From: Watersipora subatra
Taxonomy: Eukaryota; Bryozoa; Gymnolaemata; Cheilostomatida; Watersiporidae
NCBI RefSeq assembly: GCF_963576615.1
Contig: NC_088710.1
Span: forward strand, 868,001-932,000
DNA length: 64,000 nt
Reading direction: 5' to 3'
Shown: positions 1 through 11,600 of the stretch, one piece after another
Position numbering within the stretch: position 1 is the first letter of the stretch
Layout of the letters: every line of letters starts with the position of its first letter
The notes under the pieces: model-generated
Told to the model about the DNA's origin: nothing
Database searches by the model: none
The model's input: the letters and a program-made list of their open reading frames with translations, nothing else
Position numbers and translations under genes: made by a program

Positions 1-756
1 GCCAGTTTGGCCAGCGTTAGTCATGACTAATCAACTTGAAATTCACTCTTCTGATCGAATGAAAAGCTGATCGATGAAAAAACTTTGAACGCCACACAAA
101 CAGTGTATCATCCCGAAATCGTACAGCGTTACGATCTTGTGCGACCGAAAGCTAGTCATCAATGATACGCTAGAATGTCCCTACCTGTGCAGGCATGCCT
201 GAGAAGCAAATTTCGCAGTCAAAATTCTTAGCCACTGCTGCCGATCTAGTGCGACAGCTCTTGGTGCTGCTGCTTGGGGTCGTCGAAGTTACGGCATTGC
301 GACTAGTAGATGCTGCAATATTTCATATTTTCAGTTTATGTGAATCTCTAGTCGGCATGTAGAGATGTATCAACACTATGTATCTATGTGATTCATATGA
401 AACTGTATCTATGTGATTCATATTACACTGTATTTTGTGTCTTCCTTTTGAGCTGAGTGAGCAAAAAAAAAATAAAATTGTTTCCTTAAAACGCAAGCAA
501 AAAACTACAGAGCAAACATTTCAGATAACTTCATTTGAAAATCGGCGATGTTATCTAGTAGTTATTGCAAGCAAAAGCCATGAAAAACATGGCTTTGAGT
601 TTTTAAAAATAGGGAAGCTCTCATTAAACTTACAGCCATGACAATTTAAAATACAATTCAAAAAAACAAATGCCGAGAAAATATATCTAGAATAATTCTG
701 AGTTCATTCAAATTTTGAGCAGTCGCAAGCTCTACAACTCTATCTGTGGTCTCTAC

Positions 757-787
757 CTGCGGCCACCATCTGTGCGAGCTCCATTTT
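757..787 (-). other. Possible small ariadne-1 linker exon
   Basis: A 31-base segment is bounded by GATACAG| on its upstream side and |GTAGAG on its downstream side. With the single base left over from the previous exon (ending at 1180) it reads E-NGARTDGGR plus two bases. It would fit the poorly conserved linker between the UBA-like region and RING1. The acceptor has a weak pyrimidine tract, so this is only a candidate. No RING1 cysteine pattern was found in 1-1179. Confidence 0.2.
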
Positions 788-1179
788 CTGTATCGCTAAG
801 GCTACACCTCCATTTGCTCATCTTTAATATGTCAGCAATAAATATGAGCCACATAAATAACATATTTCTATTGATGAATATTTTATTTAATTTTTACATA
901 TAATTTTATAAATAGTTTAATATGTATTTGTTTAATGTTACATGTAATTGCCTGAAGTATTTGTTATCAAGTTCTTGTGTTGCGGAACGAATTGAATAAA
1001 ACACAGTGCATGTTCATAAGAACAGTTGCTACCACACACCACAGTTTTGAGATAGGAAGTAAATAATGAAACAGAATAATCTTATATACCAAGGTTTGGC
1101 TGTATACAGGATTTTTACGCAAGCTCACAAGTCTTACAGCTAATGGAACTAACATTAAGGTAGAGTAATTGTGACTCAC

Positions 1180-2236
1180 CAACACTTGACGAGGCCCTCG
1201 ACAAGCCTGGATTCACTATATGTGCCTCATCAAAAAGTCTTGCTTGGTCTCCATCGTAATATCTTTCTATGAGTTTTTCCTTGTCCCAACGAAAATGATT
1301 CAATAAAATTCTTGTAATGGTTGCTGGCAACTAAAACACGTATTAAACATTTACGTATGTCATCAAGCAAGTTATATAGCAAGCTATATTATAGCGCTCT
1401 TCAAATTATCAGAAAAAGCTAAAACAGGTACATTTTGATGGCAATATCTGTTGAACTGCGGCACTCACCCACTATCATACATTCATGCACTGGCTAATGG
1501 TTGGCCAGCCTTATGACCTTCGGCACATGCCACCATACTACCTTCTGTTTCTTATTCTAATGCATTCTCAATGTATTCCCTAGCATAAGATCTAAATAAC
1601 AGCGCATCAAAAAACAAAATGAGGTCAGAAGCTTTTAGTTTACTAATGTCTTTTCACATAGCATATGCATCTAAGTTTAAATAGTCGCACAAATTATTCC
1701 ATTATTTAAATTTTACATACTAGAATTAAGATATTCACTTGCTGATCTTTTCTTAAATGGCTAGATTGATTGTTAGTCCATCTGCTTTCCTTTTTTCCAG
1801 AGAATTCAAGGAACCTTACCTCTAACTAACAATATAACTAGTTTTGTAGCTTATGAGCTGATCTAAGCCAAACTACGCAAACAAAAACCTAATATAAGCA
1901 AACCAGATTACCAAAACCAATATGGCCTTCTCTAGCCGTACCACTAAGAATAGATTGGCGTTAGCTAATATTCTCAAGATACCTTGCGTTGGCAAATAAA
2001 AAAAGGAACTAGAACTACATGCCGAACCGTACCTCGACTATTGTATTAACCTCTTTTATACAATCTATCATATGTTGAACGATTTGATCGGGAGCCAACA
2101 CCATATGTGGAAATGTCTCATCTTGGGCCTCAAAAGTCGTGCTGCTAACTTCGGGTTCCATAACCATATGATCATCTCCGTCTTCGCTCATCTCCTCTTC
2201 TGATTCATCAAAATTCATGTCCTCTTCGCTATCCAT
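1180..2236 (-). CDS. ARIH1: Ariadne-1 type RBR E3 ubiquitin ligase, N-terminal exons (partial gene)
   Basis: Two coding exons are visible: 2236..2033 (ATG to donor GAG|GTACGG, 68 codons) and 1330..1180 (acceptor TTTTAG|TTG to donor TTG|GTGAGT). Joined, they stay in frame. The N-terminus is very acidic (MDSEEDMNFDESEEEM...), followed by APDQIVQHMIDCIKEVN and then PATITRILLNHFRWDKEKL and ERYYDGD...LFDEAHIVNP. This order matches the acidic region and UBA-like domain of ariadne-1 proteins, which lie before the RING1-IBR-RING2 unit. Family knowledge: these are RING/HECT-hybrid ligases that take ubiquitin from UBCH7-type E2s and are activated by neddylated cullins, a contact made through the UBA-like region. 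The RBR and Ariadne domains, and so the catalytic cysteine, are not visible here and should lie beyond the left edge. Exon 2 ends in phase 1. The close paralogue ARIH2 is less likely because the motifs fit ARIH1 better. Confidence 0.93.
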
Positions 2237-4477
2237 CGCAATGCTGAAGCAATAGCCAGAATATAATGCAAGAAAAACGAGTAGGAGAAGAAGGCGAAAA
2301 CAGCTCTCCTTTGTACGTTTAGTCTCTTAGGTGCGCTACACCAACGGAACTTGACGAAATCACTGTAATGAAATGGCCTCGTTGCGAAAATTGATGACAT
2401 CATGGTATATATAGAAATCAAAAGCTATCGTTCGCCGTAGTTGGAGTAATCTTTTCTTGAGTAAACAACTCACAAACATTACCCGTGAACCGTTTCAAGT
2501 CGTTCACGGCATCGTATAGTTTAGTTAAAAAGTATATGTAACAATAATTTCTTATTGATTGACCATTTTACTATATTTTAATGCATAAATTTTTGCAATT
2601 TTTATGAACTAACAGAGATGGATAAAAAATCTGAGAAGTGATGGCCTTACTAGCCAGTGCATAAAGCATGACAGATGGTTCCTAGGGATCGGTTCATGCC
2701 ATAGTATAGAGCATACCTATTGTCACAACACACTTTAGTGAATTCTCATGTTCACGTTGGTTTATATAACTATTAGTTAATCAAAAATTAAATTGTTCGT
2801 ATAATTTTGCTAAAAAGTATTTTTATGGTTGTGCGGATTTCTAGGCACAAAACACACAATATATTGGTCTGTAAATATAATACCATTTGGCAACCAGAGA
2901 AATGTAACAAAACCATTTATTTAGGAATTTTACCTAGTAAGTTTCATTCATTTCCTTAATAATTGTAATTCACAAGTCTATGCATGTGCACGATGTGCTC
3001 TATCGCTATAGAATATTTTGAGAACTGGTTATTTTTGATCAAGTAAGCTTGAGTTCTCTGCTAAAAGCTTGTGGGAACGCACTTACAGACATTCAAATGA
3101 AAACATTTGCCTTTCTCCTCTGAGAAGCACATAAGATGTTTGCTTCAAGCCTATGAAATATTATGAAAGCTTAGAATATAAGCAAGCTGTAGACTTATTG
3201 ATAATGAATCAAACGCGATATTACATTTGAAGGGCTGCGAAATATAGGGCTGAGCCGATAGCTAGTCTGTTATTTCTTATGGCTACTTATAACTTATGTC
3301 TGCGTTTAAAGTATCACATGACCATGCTGAAGGCAGCAGTGTCCCATCTGGGAAGCCAATCACCTGTGTCCTATACAGATAAGTTATAGGTGCAAAGCTT
3401 ATGATCAAAAGACGATACAAAAAGTTTTCATAAAGAACACAATATGCGCATATAATTTTAGTAGCACCAATATATACTATTCTTAAACAATAGTATTTTA
3501 AACTACCGTATATTTTATTTGGACATTGTCATTGTATTTGTAGGTAACCCATGACTGCCAACTAGCAGCGAGAAAAGACATTACATAGTGGCAAGTATCT
3601 TAGTAGATTTGATTTTACTGACTAAATAATAAGTTGTCTTATTATTATAAACTATTTAATATGTAAAATATTGCTTGTAAAATAAATGCTATGTTGCTAT
3701 AGGAACAAATATTTGCAAAAGATAAAACTAGAATCGTTTCATCCCTAACCATGGTCACTGCTGTTACATAACGTTTAGCTTGGCTTAAGACTTTATGCTT
3801 CTGAGCTTATTATAGAAATGTTATTATAAATAATTAAAAACGCTAGTGGTAGCGAGGCTTGGGCTCATGACCATATATATAGAGAGACGCGTGTTGTTGG
3901 AGTCATTCACAAGAGGGACTTGCTTCAAGAGCCATCTGTCACCAGTCGCCATCTGCTGGACTCTTCGAGCTTTCTATTGGTACTTGCTGTTACTTTCTAC
4001 AGCATCTGTTACGATGTCATAAGTATTCTTATTTGTTGCGCAAAGCAACAGATATTTCTGTTTCGACGATAAATCACTCATCAATAAGTAAATGAGAATG
4101 ACGGAAGAATGGCAGAGCATGTCGGTAGCATTCTTGGAGTTTTGATTGTTGCTCATATAGTGTGTTACATCAACTTTTTGAGTACCGATCAAAAAACTAA
4201 TGAATGATAAAATCTGCTCACTGGATTCCAGGCAGCGCTTGAATGTTGGAGCGCAGATTACTGACTAAACGTATCAAATGGTAATGTATTTTTTACAGTA
4301 CAAAATATGATTATATGATTAATGTATTCTATGGCAGAAACCACCCAGCATTTGACAAACTGTTTTAGCAAAGCCTGCTCGGTATTTGAAAGAATGTATG
4401 TATCTTGTTTAGAAGTGGAAGGTTGAACCAATTACAAAAGATGAATTGTCAATTATGAAAATATGTTATAATAGTAT
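2237..4477. other. 5' flank of ariadne-1 and intergenic DNA, nothing recognised
   Basis: AT-rich sequence upstream of the ariadne-1 start codon. It should contain that gene's promoter and 5' UTR, but I see no diagnostic core element. No conserved coding frame, array or terminal repeat was recognised. Confidence 0.4.
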
Positions 4478-4627
4478 TTACTTTATTGCAATCGAGTGAT
4501 TAGTCTCTACTCCGGCTTGTCTCTCAGTAACTTCTGGCTTCTCAGAACTTCTGGAAATCTTTGAATCGGGAGTTGTCTGCTCTACTACATTTGTGATTTC
4601 ATTTATGGTAATGCCAGTAGGTAAACG
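4478..4627 (-). CDS. Putative terminal exon of an unidentified gene
   Basis: An open frame of 49 codons begins right after a good acceptor (CTTTTCTGTCAG|CGT) and ends at TAA. The product starts RLPTGITINEITNVVEQTTP and ends ETNHSIAIK; it is polar and rich in Glu, Thr and Ser. A canonical AATAAA overlaps the last codons (minus strand, 4487-4482). No in-frame ATG precedes it, so upstream exons would be needed. I do not recognise the family. An open stretch of this length can also arise by chance. Confidence 0.28.
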   Translation of the reverse strand, partial: RLPTGITINEITNVVEQTTPDSKISRSSEKPEVTERQAGVETNHSIAIK

Positions 4628-7600
4628 CTGACAGAAAAGTTAGTTGAAAGTTTGTAACTATAAAACTGTGTTTTTTGTTGTTTGTGTATCAGGAACACAG
4701 CATCCACATGTGTTTCAATTTACCAAACTTTTCTGAATTTTCTGAAATAACACTCTCAAGAATACTTTCAAACATGTAAGTTATACGTATTTCTATATTA
4801 ATAATATTTGCGAAGCTAATTTGAAAAAGCCCAGCCATGCTTGTCTGAGTGACAAATAAGAAAGCGGTGATAGCAAGGGAACGAGGGACCAAGGTCGACC
4901 AAGGTCGGCTTTCAAGGTCGACCAGCTGATGAAGAGATTGAAGAGTTGAATTTAAACAGTTGAATAGCCACCGACAGTCTATCAGTGATTCTGTCTTTTG
5001 CCTTTCAACAAAGATATTGTAATACGCATTTGAGGAGACTGAAAAGTGCGCAGCAGCAAAACAACCCATTGAATAATTGTGGATACTTCAAAACAAAATA
5101 ATAAATCTATCATCAACCAAGCAAATTGTTTATCATATGCAAAAATATCTTACAAACTTCAATGACACATTTCAAATCTCCAGTTTGAAGAGGGACAAAG
5201 GTCGGCATATAAAAAACAAAGAAGCTTGAATAGATTTTAGATAATAATATAATAATATAATAATATAATGCACATGCCAAGTGAAAAATGTACTTCAACA
5301 CTTTTAAACCCAAATTTTGTTTACCATATAAGTTTTTCACGTGGCCCTCATCCACTTCCCTCAATACATATGTGGATTGTCAGTAAATAGTGTATCCAAC
5401 CATGGGCTAGTAAATTTATCAATATCTCTGTGGCAACATCAGTGGTATATCTAGATAGGAAGTAGGTGACCTCTGGCATGACAGCGATATACAGAGAGCA
5501 TTCTGAGAAGAGAGCAAGCATCGTTTAATCCTGCCGGTTGAGCTAATTACAAGCCGTTGTTGCATAATCAATTTAGAAAATATAATCAGTTGCTCGTGCC
5601 ACAACTACCATAGTTAGGGCTTGGACATGCAAACGACTAGCATCTGTTTCAAATTTTATACAATTTTAAATTTTTAGGTAAGAAATGTAGTATTTCTGAA
5701 TGTTTGGGTACTCTTATTATTTGAAAACCAAATGAAGATACTGAATTTTGATATCCACTCTCGCTTTGGCTATTTAAAAGTACCACATAATGGAAATGGT
5801 CTACACATGCTGCCTCTAGATTTACACGAATTGATAAAATGAACACGCAAAAGGAGAAGATGGTTTTAAAAACATAAAGACGTTTTTTGAAAAGAATTTT
5901 GGGTAGTTTTGAGTTTGAAGCATAAAAAATGGCACAGAATCACATGACTTCAGTGTATCCAATCGCATGACTTCACTAAACACAGAGTAGACACTTCCAG
6001 CAATGATGTCATTACTGCCATCATACCCTGTAGATTGAAATTGGTTGTCTTAGCCTTTATCCTGTGCACTGCGACATGTCAGCTAGAGATCCACCTCACA
6101 GCTAAACCCAATGGGCGCTAAAACAATTCGTTTTAACAAATTCAACTCTACGAGTGACATGAGAGACTGTAGACCCCCCACTGTCTATTATGCTACTCAG
6201 TCTTTAGTTCTGTGATCAGGGTTTTAAGAAGTTGCTGGATCTCTCTATAAACAGTACTCTCACTTCTGTGTCACTGAGCGAGAATGCGCCAACGGCACAT
6301 CAAATAATTTAGACAACTTATTCTTTCAAGCAAAACGTGAACCTGAATCTTCGTCATAGGCCTGTCATCAAGATGCCAATAGGTACCAAGGAACAGTGTA
6401 TGAAACAGATGAACACTACTCACAGTTTGGACAGATCTGAACATCCAATCAAACCTGAGAGAATGCATCGAATAGAAAAACTTTAGCAGCATTCGGTATA
6501 TTCTAGAAGTCTGTCATGTGCCATCTTACCGTGCGCTACCATACACATATTTTGAGGAAGGGCTAGTCCAACATGAAATACAAGAGAAATAAAATAGGGA
6601 CAAATGCTAGAGCTAGTATTCTATTATGGACAGCTGAACTAACACTCTGAGGTCAGCACTGCGAGTATTTGAAAACAAGTATTCTCGTGAAGGTGAGGGC
6701 GGAACATCCAAATTTGGACAGACACTGTAAGTCTACGGATGAGAGGAATAGCATCAGTTTACCCCAATAAACACGGTGACCCTAAACTGGTCTACAAGCC
6801 AGGTCCCAGCAAGTGGCTAGCAACTCGGTCAACATAGAGTATTAGTTCGAGAGGGTGTCCAGACTAGCCCTCCTGTAGCTGCATTTAATGAAGGAACTAG
6901 TCTAATACGCTTTAAATAGCCATTTCTCGTACTAATTGACTTGCCAACGCTGTAGCAGTGTGTAGCAAAGGCAATCTGATTACTGAGTCTACCTGAATAA
7001 GCCAGTTACGTTGAAAGTGTGTTACGTAACTACCTTCATCCCTAATAGCATTTGGGGAGAACAAAGCCCGAGCAGAGAGAAAGCTATTGATCCAGTCTAG
7101 CTCCATAACTGCCAGGCCGAGCCAGACAAACAGGTTTTGGAAGAGAAACGAGTTTCCAAGCCATACTACATTTTAATTAGTGCAGTCTATAACATGGCAT
7201 CGTTGAGAATGGAAATATTTAATTATATACATTATATGGCAGCCGATGAAAACACTCATTACAAGAAAGTGATGTGAAGATAGAGCAGTGAACTGATGGC
7301 AGCGCTTGAAAAGACAGACACGCGCTGCTACAGCACAACAGAGTCATTAGCAACCAGCTCCCCGTACTCTATAGTGAAACTTGTATAATGGACAATAAGA
7401 CGCGGCCTTATGATATAGTGAATGTTCTTTCAATTTAAAATGATGGTGTACATCAGTGTAAAGTTACAGAAGCACTGTTGAGCTGAAGGCAGACTGCACA
7501 GGTGGCTAAATAATACAGGACACTCAGCGTGTGTACACAATAAAAATTGCACACAAAAATTGCGCATAAAATTGCAGGTCGGATTCAGGTTTCACAAATA

Positions 7601-7731
7601 AATAAATGAAAAGAAAGATAATGTATAAAGATAAAACGGTCTGCAAATAAAACAAAGTGAAACAACTTTTACTGAACACTGGACTGAGTCGGACGGCAGC
7701 AATTGTCATGGTAGGTGAGAACAGAAGTCGC
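4628..7731. other. Region with scattered exon-like segments, and 3' flank of CEP41
   Basis: Several minus-strand segments look like exons but cannot be chained. 6454..6424 lies between TTCTCTCAG and GTGAGT and reads FDWMFRSVQT. 5502 downwards follows the strong acceptor CTCTCTTCTCAG and stays open to 5349. 7146..7034 is open and hydrophobic (..FLFQNLFVWLGLAVMELDW..) and ends at GAAG|GTAGTT. None is recognised. Part of the region below 7732 must be the CEP41 3' UTR; no convincing polyadenylation signal was picked out. Confidence 0.3.
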
Positions 7732-8596
7732 TTATCGGAATGGCTTCCTGTGAATAACTTGAGAGTTTGTTGAAGCGGCGGAGACACTGGAACGAGCCGT
7801 ACTAGGGGCTCCCCGACTCTGGGCGTGACTAGCCCGACCTGAAAAAAAACAATGAGCAATGTATGTAGCTAACGATATATAGAAAGAGAAATGAACTCCC
7901 TGTCACTGAACAGGGCTTGATGTAGCCTTCACCCACAGGCCAGGGGGCTCCAACACAGGAAAATAAAGATTGAATAGGTGAAAGTTTCATCTATTCACAA
8001 GTGTGACAAATGGAAGCGAACTGTACACGAGGAAAATATAGTGACGGACAATGTATACAGAAATATAACTCTGGAAGCTATAGGGTGTCAATTATAGCGC
8101 ATTAAAATATTTCACAAGCTCAACAACAAAACCAAAGCTTGTTGACAAGATGCATAATTTCCGTAAAATCCAAAAGCAAAGTTATGTAACACGACAGAGA
8201 GAGGACAAAGAAAGATGAATCAGCCTGCTATGGTGTACAAGAGCGAGTAATGAAGGTTAGCGGAGGCCTTCATAACTGATAATTCAACTCACTGAGACTT
8301 GCATCTTTACAAATATCGGACGAGGCTATTCTCACCGATGAGACGAGTTTTACAAGTTAAACAAGGTGCATGACTCTCGCCAGAGTTACATGATAACCTT
8401 GAAAAGTGTTAAAAATCTCTTGCAACAAAAAAAGGAAAACACATCTTGAAGAATCATAGGGTTCGATTCATACCTAGTACGTGTTTAAACTACAAGAAAA
8501 CTAGCAGCAACTGAATGATGTAACAAGGTTATGAATTAATTGAAACTCCTATAAACAGGTACATGATGTGACACATAGATATGACATGATATAGTC

Positions 8597-8644
<48 letters not shown>

Positions 8645-11600
8645 ACATCTTGTAGCAGGTGTTAGGACTCACTTGAGACACTACTCCGACTGTCATAGGA
8701 ACTCTCCGTTTGATCCAAGAGCGTGAAGACATCCTCTCGGCTGAAGAATGTCTTGCTGGGCGGTTCTAGTGGTTTACCCTTGTTAGCAGGTGCTATAGAA
8801 ACTGGCAAACCTCCTGTGATGAGGCTTTGTGGGTAGAGCCGCGCTGCCACCTTCAGCCCTGCAAATTATATTTGAAATTGTCCTCTTTCGCGTACAAATG
8901 ACATGAACTGACAACTCCCACTAATTGTCAAACGGGCACTAAGCTATCCTTACATGTATCTGACTACGGTTGTTCATTTCACAACAAATAACAGTTGAGA
9001 CGGAGTGTGCACCCTGAACAGCGAATAAAATGCTGCCGATGTATATATAACCACTGAATGTGTTCTTCAATTAAGGATTCTTAGGCATATAAATAGACAT
9101 AACCACTCGCAGCCTAAACAGTAGACATAACCACTCACAGCCTAAACAATAGATGGAAACAGGAAAAGCTACATATCTAGAATGAAAAAGTAGATCTTCT
9201 CACCCCCCGAAAGAAGAAAGAGATTGTCATAGCCTCTTTCCACCAAAGTTGTGGCAGCTTTAGGGGCGACCCTTTCGTCTTCATCGTACACGATTATAAT
9301 CTTCCCAGGCTGATTCTTCTGTACAAGCGAAGTGATATGGTCAGAAGGAATGCTAGCTAATAGAACTGGTACAAAAGGCAGCTGTCACCTGACCGGCGTG
9401 AGATGAGACTGTAGCAGCAGAATATACTTCACATTGGCTAACTCTGCTACTTGTGACATTTAATTCCAGTTTGAGAATTGTGTGTTACCGGTAAGTTTGT
9501 CAATGTGATAGTTCTATGCTCTAAAATATTAAGCTCCATAGCTCTATGGTTCCGAGCTTCTTAACTGAAGGGCACTACTTTCTGGGCTTTACAACTCTGA
9601 GGTTTTATGTTCTCTGAGTATATACAGACTTGAAACTATTGGTTGATGTTTTTACATTCCGCGCGCACGCACACACACACACACAGTGCTATATTCCATA
9701 AAAACCTTTAGTATTTGTTAAGTTATAGTGTTAACCAGTTCTATAAACAATTGCTCTTCGATGCTCCCGAGCTCCGTTTTCAAACTCAATCGCTCTTTTT
9801 ACTAAATAATTTTAATAGATGCTTTGCTGTATAAACCTGTAACCCTACAATCTATAACTCTATGGATACGCTCCATAATTCTATGGTCTCATAATCTGAG
9901 GCACTCTTAGTTTAGACTCCAAGGCTCTATGATTTTACAGACTGTAGCTCTGACTCTACAGACTATAGCTCTATGACTAGAGTTGCCCCGATTTTGGTAT
10001 CGGAATCAGTATCGGTGCCGATATGGGTGTTAAGTATCTGAATAATGAAACCATCTAAAACTTCCGATACTTTTTACAGATCAACTATTTTGCAGAAAAC
10101 TGTATTTTAGCCTGCTGCACGAATAAAAAATTATCAGCTGCAAGCTCCTTACTTTTACCAAGTGAATTTCAGGCCTGCCACACAATTTATTTCATGTCTA
10201 TAGTCTGATCAACACAGCTGAGGAACCTTTTTGCTTTAGTCAGGACGTAATCACAAAGTGTAGTATTTCCCAATTACAGCGATAGGATTTTTTGCAGCTA
10301 AACACGAGCAAGAAAACAAAGATGGGAGACAAAAACGCACTGTAATATTTCTATTTACTAGCATTATGAAAGTAACTTAAACAGTCGATGCATAAAGTTA
10401 TCCATCACACTCTCGATCCTGACGATACAATGTATCGTTTGTACCGTGCAAAAAATGGTAACCATAGTGGCTTATCGGTATTTAGCCTGTCCTCCATCAT
10501 CTGTGGAAACTGAGTCCCTCTTCAGTACGCCTGGCTACATAGATTGTGATAGAAGAAAGATACTTCTTACTGAGAGAACTGAATCACTAACGGTAATTAA
10601 AAGAAACGTTGACTTGCTCTAAACTTGTACAGGAGCAGCAGTTTATCCAGCAATAGAAGAAAGACTTCTTTATCACAGAGAGAACTGTACCACTAACAGT
10701 AATTACCTTTATTTACAAATTACAAGAAACATGGACTGTTTTGTTACTACATGCATGGTATGTCAGTATGTGAACATGTATATACACGTATATTTTTTTC
10801 ATAAATACAAACAAATAAATACATTAATATAATTAATAATGTTTATATTTGCATAATAAGATTAACAATTATTTATGCATTTTTCAATAAGAATCAATGT
10901 ATCGGGTCGGTATTTGAATCGGCTGGTGAATTTAGAATTGGGGATCTCTATCTATGACTCTACAGACTATAGCTCCAAGATTCTACAAACTATAGCTCTG
11001 ACTCTACAAACTATAGCTCTATGATTCTATAGACTATAACTCTATGATTCTACAGAATATAGCTCTATGACTCTACAACCTATAGCTCTATGAATCTACA
11101 GCCTATAGCTCTATGAATCTACAGTTTATAGCTCTATGATTCTACAGTCTATAGCTTTATGATTATACAGCCTATATATCTATGATTCTACACTCCATTA
11201 TACACTAGATTATAGCCTTAAGATTCAACATAGTGGTGCGATTACACACTCTATAGATATACTAACTACTACTAAGTTCATTCTCGCTACAGATAATGCT
11301 ATGAAAAGTACTGTATGAGTAGAAAATGGTTCTACTGAAAATGATGAGGAGAAATTTACTGATTAGTGCCACCTGAGTGGATGGACACCATTGTGAGCGT
11401 TCTACCATTTTTATCACTGAGAATAAGTTAAAAACATCCAAGAGCACACAACTTCATCTACAAATTTTTATGCGTACAAAGCAAAATGGCTGTTGCCTTA
11501 CCACTCAAGTGAAACAGCACGTGACCAAGGTGACAGTTAAATGAATTACCAGACGACAGAAATAAACCTCATCAGAAGAATATAGTGGTTGTATTCACAC

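Noticed and set aside
121..200. Possible further ariadne-1 exon (DILAYH, resembling the family's CDILVDD)
   Set aside because: The frame meets stop codons at once and the similarity is only a few residues.
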